Below are positions 59,001 to 64,000 of a DNA stretch of 64,000 bases, one piece after another. A program made the translations under genes and the position numbers. The notes under the pieces were generated by a model. The model searched no databases. It was not told the DNA's origin and was given only the letters and a program-made list of their open reading frames with translations. This stretch comes from Pseudomonas muyukensis. GTDB taxonomy: Bacteria > Pseudomonadota > Gammaproteobacteria > Pseudomonadales > Pseudomonadaceae. Within the stretch, counting starts at the first letter, position 1; each line of letters starts with the position of its first letter. Location of the stretch: positions 1,063,001 through 1,127,000 of the forward strand of contig NZ_CP077073.1 in NCBI RefSeq assembly GCF_019139535.1. Direction: 5' to 3'.

Positions 59001-61294
59001 GCGCCGAGGGCGACAAGGAGCTGCTGGAGGTCTTCCTCGAGGAAAGCTCGGACATCGTCGAGAGCGCCGCCGAGTCGCTGGCGCGTTGGCAGGCCGACCC
59101 GCGCAGCACGGTGGAGGTGGAAAACCTGCTGCGCGACCTGCACACCCTCAAGGGCGGCGCGCGCATGGTCGAGATCGCCGCCATTGGCGACCTGGCCCAC
59201 GAGCTGGAATTCCTCTACGAACTGTTGGCCGCTGGGCGCCTGCCGCCGACCCCGGCGCTGTTCAGCCTGCTGCAGAACTGCCACGACCGCCTGGCGCACA
59301 TGCTCGATGCCGCCCGCCTGGGCCAGCCCCTGCATACCGCCACGGCGCTGATCGACTATATCCGCAACTTCTCCAGCGCCGCCTTGACCGACAGCGCCGC
59401 CGCCCAGCCGCAAGCCGAGGCCGCCCCCGCCGAGGCGCCGGCCGCCGCGCCGGAACGCGCCGGGGACATGGTCAAGGTCGACGCCGAGTTGCTCGACGAC
59501 CTGGGCAACCTGGCCGGTGAGCATTCGGTGATCCGGGGGCGCATCGAGCAGCAGGTCAACGATGCCCAGTTCGCCCTGAATGAAATGGAGACCACGCTGG
59601 AGCGCATGCGCGACCAGCTGTTGCGCCTGGATATCGAGACCCAGGGACGAATTTCCAGCCGCCAGCAGTTCGAGGGTGACGCCTACGACGACTTCGATCC
59701 GCTGGAGATGGACCGCCATTCGCAGTTGCAGCAATTGTCGCGGGCCTTGTTCGAGTCCACCTCGGACCTGCTCGACCTCAAGGAAACCCTGCTCCAGCGC
59801 GCCCAGGAGGCGCACAGCCTTCTGCAGCAGCAGGCCCGGGTCAACAGCCAGTTGCAAGAAGGCCTGACCGCCACCCTGATGGTGCCGTTCGAGCGCCTGG
59901 TGCCGCGCTTGCAGCGGGTGGTGCGGCAGGTGGCCAGCGAGCTGGGCAAACAGGTCGAACTGGTGGTCGGCAACGCCGAGGGCGAACTGGACCGCAGTGT
60001 CCTCGAACGCATGGTCGCCCCCCTGGAGCACATGCTGCGCAACGCCGTCGACCACGGCCTGGAGGCCCGCGAGGCGCGCCTGGCGGCAGGCAAGCCGGAG
60101 CTGGGCACCATCCACCTGAACCTGTTGCACGAAGGCGCCGACATCGTCATCGAAATGAGCGACGACGGTGCCGGGGTGCCGTTGACGGCGGTGCGCGAAA
60201 AGGCGATCAAGCGTGGCCTGCTCGATCCGCTGGCGCGTCTGAGTGACCACGAGATCCTGCAGTTCATCCTGCGTCCGGGGTTCTCCACCGCCGAGAAGAT
60301 CACCCAGATCTCCGGGCGCGGCCTGGGCATGGACGTGGTGCACGAAGAGGTCAAGCAACTGGGCGGCTCGATGAGCATCGAGTCCAGCCCCGGCAAGGGC
60401 GCGCGCTTCCTGATCCGCCTGCCGTTCACCGTATCGGTGAACCGGGCGCTGATGGTGCACGTCGACGACGAACAGTACGCCATCCCGCTGAACACCATCG
60501 AAGGCATCGTCCGCGTGCCGCCGGCCGAGCTCGAGGCCTGCTACCGGCTGGATCCGCCGCGCTACACCTACGCCGGCCACGACTACGCGCTGCGCTACCT
60601 CGGCGAGCTGCTGCAAGGTGGCGGCCAGCCGCAGCTGCTGGGCCAGAGCGTGCCCTTGCCGGTGCTGCTGACCCACTCCCACGAGCAGTCGTTCGCCATC
60701 CAGGTCGACAGCCTGTCGCCCAGCCGCGAGATCGTGGTAAAGAGCCTGGGGCCGCAGTTCGCCGCGGTACCGGGGCTGTCCGGCGCGACCCTGCTCGGCG
60801 ATGGCCGGGTGGTGCTGATTCTCGACCTGCTCGGCCAGTTGCGTGGCCAGCAGCGTCGCCTGGCGCGCCTGCCCGGCGCGCTCGACAGCCAGCGTGCGTT
60901 GACCGGCCCGGCGCCACGGCGGCCCTTGCTGGTGATGGTGGTGGACGACTCGGTCACCGTGCGCAAGGTCACCAGCCGCTTGCTGGAACGCCACGGCATG
61001 AGCGTGCTGACGGCCAAGGATGGGCTGGATGCCATGGCCTTGCTCGAAGAGCACCGTCCCGATGTGCTGCTGCTGGATATCGAGATGCCGCGCATGGATG
61101 GTTTCGAGGTGGCGACGCGCATCCGCCGTGACGAGCGCTTGAAGCAGTTGCCGATCATCATGATCACCTCGCGCACCGGCCAGAAGCACCGCGACCGGGC
61201 CATGGCCATCGGTGTCAACGAGTACCTGGGCAAGCCGTACCAGGAGTCGTTGCTGCTGCAGAGCATCGCCCACTGGAGCCAGTACCATGCTTGA
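56015..61294 (+). CDS. chpA: hybrid chemotaxis kinase ChpA (PilL)
   Basis: This is a 1759-residue hybrid histidine kinase. Phosphotransfer modules with clear acceptor His are at 481 (LHTLKGSGRM), 615 (LHTLKGSAAM) and 1043 (LHTLKGGARM). A fourth module has Gln905 in that place (DIQTLKGGAQM). Further helical repeats without a clear His lie before 481 and between 690 and 800. Then come the dimerisation helices, the ATPase domain (N box HMLRNAVDHGLE near 1340; GRGLGMDVVHEEV), a CheW-like domain, and a receiver with Asp1688 (LLLDIEMPRMDG). It signals to PilG and PilH. P. aeruginosa ChpA is larger. It overlaps chpC by 8 bases. Confidence 0.95.
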   Translation: MTVTALHHARHDTVALAWARAPILDCLGQARQALERFSGEPGDLSLLAFFVDNLHLVHGCLRMLELPGATRLAEELELLARAIADGQVSPRGDCLGALFRGLEQLPPYLDRLRGARHDLPLVVLPLLNQLRTCRGAEPLAQASLLGELGQRIAGPADLADLDLSLGNWREHMQAGPGRDALRSVVMALCDDLMRIKDRLDPFVGGERPPQEPLQALLAPLRHVADTLAVLGFQQPRRVIVDQVLALQALLEQDGAVDEAVLMDVAGALLYVEATLNGMVGPLEETSPGNLPGSDLAEIRQLVLNESLNVLQQAKDLIGDCLESDWSRQRLQALPGLLQQVRGALAMLMLPVAGEVFGACAGYVQGWLVHLEDEPLPDELAHLADALSAAEAWLQWRVADPLADAQGFIDMAHASLAALGVQCQRVEAAAAAPAPDGIDDELRAVFLEEAGELLPEIERHWLRWRADNDLREALVEVRRALHTLKGSGRMVHAEALAELAWGAEHLLNRVLEGRILLSPEGLVALQQVFVRLPDLLADFAAGQMPASREIEQLAGHLHALALNDAPPSASIDGLDPQLLEIFRNEAQGHLAGLDAFLHSVDARGTPVSDDLQRALHTLKGSAAMAGVMPVAELATALDRLVREYKGHQLPLQVVEAELLEAARALFHLGLAQLGSTPLAPIAGAAALIEQVGQVVDARLAQHQAEGHPQRRQRRDPQMIASFLTLGMDILLDAETRLANWQAQPAQRHELQMLLDEMTTLGHGAHQAELWQVDEICEGLLDLYGAVEEGSLAVTPRMFEVARQAHEALLDLFDEVAAGQDLSARAECLAALHGLLDDALDPTAMGVVGAQGVTPLAPLGDLTDPAVVDLFLEEAGDILDGANQALQHWQHDPDSVSALSTLQHDIQTLKGGAQMAAIGAIEVLAQELALLYEGLVDRRLGASPALFELLRRSHGALADMLHSLGEGHAPLSAVALLGELHEFRHHAPGPEAADDEQSAEGDKELLEVFLEESSDIVESAAESLARWQADPRSTVEVENLLRDLHTLKGGARMVEIAAIGDLAHELEFLYELLAAGRLPPTPALFSLLQNCHDRLAHMLDAARLGQPLHTATALIDYIRNFSSAALTDSAAAQPQAEAAPAEAPAAAPERAGDMVKVDAELLDDLGNLAGEHSVIRGRIEQQVNDAQFALNEMETTLERMRDQLLRLDIETQGRISSRQQFEGDAYDDFDPLEMDRHSQLQQLSRALFESTSDLLDLKETLLQRAQEAHSLLQQQARVNSQLQEGLTATLMVPFERLVPRLQRVVRQVASELGKQVELVVGNAEGELDRSVLERMVAPLEHMLRNAVDHGLEAREARLAAGKPELGTIHLNLLHEGADIVIEMSDDGAGVPLTAVREKAIKRGLLDPLARLSDHEILQFILRPGFSTAEKITQISGRGLGMDVVHEEVKQLGGSMSIESSPGKGARFLIRLPFTVSVNRALMVHVDDEQYAIPLNTIEGIVRVPPAELEACYRLDPPRYTYAGHDYALRYLGELLQGGGQPQLLGQSVPLPVLLTHSHEQSFAIQVDSLSPSREIVVKSLGPQFAAVPGLSGATLLGDGRVVLILDLLGQLRGQQRRLARLPGALDSQRALTGPAPRRPLLVMVVDDSVTVRKVTSRLLERHGMSVLTAKDGLDAMALLEEHRPDVLLLDIEMPRMDGFEVATRIRRDERLKQLPIIMITSRTGQKHRDRAMAIGVNEYLGKPYQESLLLQSIAHWSQYHA

Positions 61295-61760
61295 ACATAT
61301 CGCCGGCCAGCGCAGCAACCTGATCGGTTTGTTATTGCCGCTGGGCGACCGCACCCTGGTGCTGCCCAACGTGGCGGTGGCCGAGTTGATCGGCCATCGC
61401 GCCATTGCCTGCGAGGCGGGCGAGCCGCAGTGGCACCTGGGCTGGGTAGACTGGCGCCAGCAACGCTTGCCGTTGATCGGTTTCGAGGCCGCCTGCGGTG
61501 GGCAGACCCTCTGCGGCGAGCGGGCGCGTATCGTCGTGCTCAATGCCCTGGGCGATACCGGGCTGCGTTACCTGGCGGTGTTGCTGCAGGGCATCCCGCG
61601 CTCGTGCAAGCTCGACAGCCAGCTCAACTACGTGGATGTGCCCCTGGCCGGGTTGGAACTGGCGGCGGTGCAGGTGGGCGAGCAGGTGGCCCGGGTCCCG
61701 GACCTGGCGGCGCTGGAACGGCTGGTGCGTGACGCGGATCTGCAATCAGTCGCAGGCTAG
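61287..61760 (+). CDS. chpC: CheW-like protein ChpC
   Basis: This is a 157-residue CheW-domain protein (LIGLLLPLGDRTLVLPNVAV, LGWVDWRQQRLPLIGFEA). In P. aeruginosa ChpC is thought to couple additional receptors to the Chp system. The start is ATG 61287 (MLEHIAGQRSN), overlapping the chpA end by 8 bases, with TGGAGCC upstream. There is no chpB between chpA and chpC. Confidence 0.9.
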   Translation: MLEHIAGQRSNLIGLLLPLGDRTLVLPNVAVAELIGHRAIACEAGEPQWHLGWVDWRQQRLPLIGFEAACGGQTLCGERARIVVLNALGDTGLRYLAVLLQGIPRSCKLDSQLNYVDVPLAGLELAAVQVGEQVARVPDLAALERLVRDADLQSVAG

Positions 61761-61798
61761 GATGTGCCGAGTGAAGCGGGCGCAGTCGCTCGATCGTT

Positions 61799-61838
61799 GG
61801 AGCCGGCGGTGCCGGCGAACACCGGCTACGCCGGTGCC
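61799..61838. repeat. REP-like element, CCGGCGAACACCGG type
   Basis: GGAGCCGGCGGTGCCGGCGA and ACACCGGCTACGCCGGTGCC form two small adjacent hairpins. It is the same family, in the opposite direction, as the modules at 25862 and 38071. It lies after chpC. Confidence 0.7.
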
Positions 61839-61888
61839 ATTCTGCGCGTCCTCAGGAACCTCATGCGCCTCGGGAGGTCTGTGCTTGC

Positions 61889-62506
61889 ATGTACTACGGT
61901 GAACGTTTCAATGCCTGGACCCACCTGGTCGGTGCGGTCCTGGCCTGTATCGGCGCGATCTGGCTGATCGTCGTGGCCGGGTTGCAGGGCGATCCCTGGA
62001 AGATTGTCAGTTTTTCCATCTATGGCACCACCTTGCTGCTGCTCTACAGCATCTCCACCCTCTACCACAGCACCCGTGGCCGGGCGAAGCGGGTCATGCG
62101 CAAGCTCGACCACCTGTCGATCTACCTGCTGATCGCCGGCAGCTACACCCCGTTCTGCCTGGTCAGCCTGCGTGGGCCCTGGGGCTGGAGCCTGTTCGGG
62201 GTGGTCTGGGGGCTGGCGCTGATCGGCATGTTGCAGGAGATAAAACCACGCTCGGAGGCGCGGATCCTGTCGATCGTCATCTACGCGGTGATGGGCTGGA
62301 TCGTGCTGGTGGCGGTCAAGCCGTTGCTGCACTCGCTCGGTACTGCCGGCTTTGTCTGGCTGGCCAGTGGCGGAGTGCTGTACACCGTGGGCATCATCTT
62401 CTTCGCCCTCGACAGCCGCCTGCGCCACGCCCACGGCATCTGGCACCTGTTCGTCATCGCTGGCAGCCTGATGCACTTCGTGGCGGTGTCTTTCTACGTA
62501 TCCTGA
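61889..62506 (+). CDS. hemolysin III family membrane protein (TrhA/PAQR)
   Basis: This is a 205-residue inner-membrane protein with seven predicted helices. The family signatures are YGERFNAWTHLVGAVLA near the N-terminus, LYSISTLYHS, LDHLSIYLLIAGSYTPFCL, and HGIWHLFVIAGSLMHFVAV at the end, giving the conserved metal-binding His, Asp and His residues of the PAQR fold. In E. coli the homologue TrhA affects membrane energetics; the haemolysin name is historical and does not mean a toxin. Confidence 0.92.
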   Translation: MYYGERFNAWTHLVGAVLACIGAIWLIVVAGLQGDPWKIVSFSIYGTTLLLLYSISTLYHSTRGRAKRVMRKLDHLSIYLLIAGSYTPFCLVSLRGPWGWSLFGVVWGLALIGMLQEIKPRSEARILSIVIYAVMGWIVLVAVKPLLHSLGTAGFVWLASGGVLYTVGIIFFALDSRLRHAHGIWHLFVIAGSLMHFVAVSFYVS

Positions 62507-62525
62507 CCGGCCCCTCGCGGCCAGG

Positions 62526-63125
62526 TCAGTTGTAATCGCCCATCACGCAGCTGTTCGGGTGGCTCTGGCACAAGCGCTGGGTGGTTCTGAGGTGGTCATG
62601 GAAGCGTTCGGCGTGCTCGCTCCACCAGTGCTCATTGAACCGCTGCAGGGTCTGGACGATGTGACCGCCTTGCGCAGGCGCTTCGGGGGTGGGGTCTGCC
62701 TTGATCAGGGGCCAGAGGACGTTGAACTCGGCGATCAGTGCTTGCCGTGTGCTGTCGAGCGTGGCCGGGTCGGCAGCCGGGTGCTCGCGGTTGAAGTCCG
62801 CCAGCGCCAGGCTGACGTACTGTTCCAGCACCGGCGGCGGCCTGAGCGCCTGGGCACCTGCGAGCAGCGTCGCGTGCAGCCCTGGGGTCAGCGCGTCGAT
62901 GTAGCAGAAGCCAAAGTGCATCCTGGGTTTGCCGTCATGCCCGCGCTGCTTCATCGCGGCCTTGCACAGCGCGAGCTTTTGCTCGTGGGTCTGCACTTCA
63001 GGGCAGGGCGCGTCCGCTTTGCAGGGGGCCGGCCCGGGCCCCAGTGCCAGCGTGTTGCGCTCGAAAAACAGCAGGCCGGCCAGCACGCAAACGGCCAGGA
63101 ACCCAAGCAGGGTCAAGATCCTCAT
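62526..63125 (-). CDS. cysteine-rich exported or membrane-anchored protein of unknown function
   Basis: I do not recognise this 199-residue protein. It begins with a hydrophobic helix (RILTLLGFLAVCVLAGLLFF) that may be an anchor or uncleaved signal. The rest looks periplasmic. It carries six cysteines after the helix, in APCKADAPC, LALCKAAM, FGFCYID, RLCQSH and NSCVMG, which would suit three disulfides. Tryptophan and histidine are clustered in FNEHWWSEHAERFHDHLR. GAAGGGG lies before ATG 63123-63125. It stands alone between rsmE and the convergent hemolysin-III gene. Confidence 0.7.
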   Translation of the reverse strand: MRILTLLGFLAVCVLAGLLFFERNTLALGPGPAPCKADAPCPEVQTHEQKLALCKAAMKQRGHDGKPRMHFGFCYIDALTPGLHATLLAGAQALRPPPVLEQYVSLALADFNREHPAADPATLDSTRQALIAEFNVLWPLIKADPTPEAPAQGGHIVQTLQRFNEHWWSEHAERFHDHLRTTQRLCQSHPNSCVMGDYN

Positions 63126-63269
63126 CGCCACCCCTTCCGGAAGTTTTCCACAGTCGGGAAACCTTATGAGAGCGGCCTGCCGGGCGCTACTGGCAAAACT
63201 GCCAGTGGCTGTTTGGCATGAGTTTTTCGGAAAATTCCCAGCCAAACCCTGGCATAGGTGGCTGGCGGG

Positions 63270-63989
63270 TCAGAAATCTCCCCAAAGCTGCTGTGCCACC
63301 GACAGCGCCACCACCGGGGCTGTCTCGGTGCGCAGCACGCGGGGGCCAAGGCGCGCGGCATGGAAGCCAGCGGCCTTGGCCTGCTCGACCTCGGCGTCGC
63401 TGAGGCCGCCTTCGGGGCCGATCAGGAACGCCAGGTTGCCCGGTTGCGCGTGGCTGGTCAGCGGCGCCGCCACCGGATGCAAGACCAGCTTGAGGTCGGC
63501 CTCGGTGCTTTTCAGCCATTCGGCCAGGGTCACCGGCGGTTGGATCACCGGCAAGGTCGAGCGGCCGCATTGCTCACAGGCGCTGATCGCCACCTGGCGC
63601 CAGTGGGCCAGACGCTTGTCGGCGCGTTCGTCCTTCAGGCGCACCTCGCAGCGTTCACTGACGATCGGGGTGATCAGGTTGGCACCCAGTTCGGTGGCTT
63701 TCTGGATCGCCCAGTCCATGCGTTCGCCCCGGGACAAGCCCTGGCCGAGGTGGATATGCAGCGGCGACTCGGCAAGGCCTGGCAAGGCCTGGTCGAGTTG
63801 CACGCGCACGCTTTTCTTGCCCACCTCCAGCAGCTGGCCAAGGAACTCCTGGCCGCTGCCGTCGAACAATTGCACGGCGTCGCCGGCGGCCATGCGCAGC
63901 ACGCGGCCGATGTAGTGGGCCTGGGCCTCGGGCAGGTCGTGCTCGCCCAGGCCGAGTGGGGCGTCGATGAAGAAGCGGGACAGTCTCAT
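63270..63989 (-). CDS. rsmE: 16S rRNA (uracil1498-N3)-methyltransferase RsmE
   Basis: This is a 239-residue SPOUT methyltransferase that makes m3U1498 in 16S rRNA. The PUA-like N-terminus reads AQAHYIGRVLRMAAGDAVQL; then LGQGLSRGERMDWAIQKATE, ERCEVRLKDERADKRLAHW, QCGRSTLPVI, and the knot motifs LAFLIGPEGGLSDAEVEQA and LGPRVLRTETAPVVAL. It matches the family far better than the second RsmE-like gene at 33153-33860, so the symbol is given here. The start at 63987-63989 is complete within the window. Confidence 0.95.
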   Translation of the reverse strand: MRLSRFFIDAPLGLGEHDLPEAQAHYIGRVLRMAAGDAVQLFDGSGQEFLGQLLEVGKKSVRVQLDQALPGLAESPLHIHLGQGLSRGERMDWAIQKATELGANLITPIVSERCEVRLKDERADKRLAHWRQVAISACEQCGRSTLPVIQPPVTLAEWLKSTEADLKLVLHPVAAPLTSHAQPGNLAFLIGPEGGLSDAEVEQAKAAGFHAARLGPRVLRTETAPVVALSVAQQLWGDF

Positions 63990-64000
63990 GGTTCTACTCG

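Noticed and set aside
55973..61543. Very long open frame (over 1800 codons) on the minus strand opposite pilJ-chpA-chpC
   Set aside because: It is a mirror of GC-rich coding on the plus strand. Its translation is low in order, rich in His, Gln, Arg and Val, has no recognisable domain, and lacks a ribosome site.
1360..61838. Repeated palindromes considered as CRISPR or insertion sequence ends
   Set aside because: They are paired inverted REPs in gene gaps with no regular spacers, no cas genes, no transposase and no target duplications.
61889..62506. Hemolysin III gene as a toxin or virulence factor
   Set aside because: The name is historical; the sequence is a seven-helix PAQR/TrhA-type inner-membrane protein found in many harmless bacteria.

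Overview
The window is a chromosomal piece of a Pseudomonas of the P. putida group (P. putida / P. entomophila / P. mosselii type). The evidence is GC-rich coding sequence, medium-chain PHA genes (phaC1-phaZ-phaC2-phaD, phaI-phaF), a HutC-controlled hut cluster with hutF/hutG, a pyrB with an inactive pyrC', a pil-chp chemosensory cluster, and many REP-type palindromes sharing the word CTCCTACA. No rRNA, tRNA, CRISPR array, insertion sequence or phage gene was seen.

Layout. 1-1340: the tail of a DUF924 gene and two small lipoproteins (a BamE-like one and a Blc lipocalin). 1490-11403: histidine catabolism, hutF on the minus strand diverging from hutC-hutD, then hutU-hutH-hutT-hutI-hutG, with two HutC operator-like palindromes. 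11450-16936: an isolated 1828-residue protein with a toxin-like N-terminus, two leucine-rich-repeat blocks and a C-terminal NEL (IpaH/SspH-type) E3 ubiquitin ligase domain. 17085-25840: pip-dtd, opgG-opgH (osmoregulated periplasmic glucans) and a polar amino acid ABC transporter. 25968-27617: the phasins phaF and phaI and a small PHA-system gene, all on the minus strand. 27743-33860: ubiE-ubiJ-ubiB, hisI-hisE, tatA-tatB-tatC and an RsmE-like methyltransferase. 33961-37977: two chemoreceptors in tandem. 38169-43109: phaD, phaC2, phaZ and phaC1 on the minus strand. 43446-45932: a DUF971 gene and hslU/hslV. 46189-52252, minus strand: pyrC', pyrB, pyrR, ruvX, algH/yqgE, a tonB and gshB. 52549-61760: pilG-pilH-pilI-pilJ-chpA-chpC. 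61889-63989: a hemolysin-III-family membrane protein, a cysteine-rich exported protein of unknown function and a canonical rsmE.

Main points. (1) The NEL ligase gene lies between hutG and pip, which I remember as close neighbours in related genomes, and no type III secretion gene is in view. (2) The roughly 12-kb block phaF-to-chemoreceptors is inverted relative to the order I remember for P. aeruginosa PAO1 and P. putida KT2440. This separates phaIF from phaC1ZC2D, and both junctions lie in REP clusters. (3) An 18-bp palindrome of the same design lies upstream of both phaI and phaC1 and is a good candidate for the PhaD operator, so the split halves may still be co-regulated. (4) The pil-chp cluster has no pilK (CheR) or chpB (CheB), and one ChpA phosphotransfer module has Gln where His is expected.

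Coordinates come from reading the sequence. Start codons were moved from the longest open frame to the most plausible start using ribosome-binding sites and remembered family lengths. No similarity search was run.
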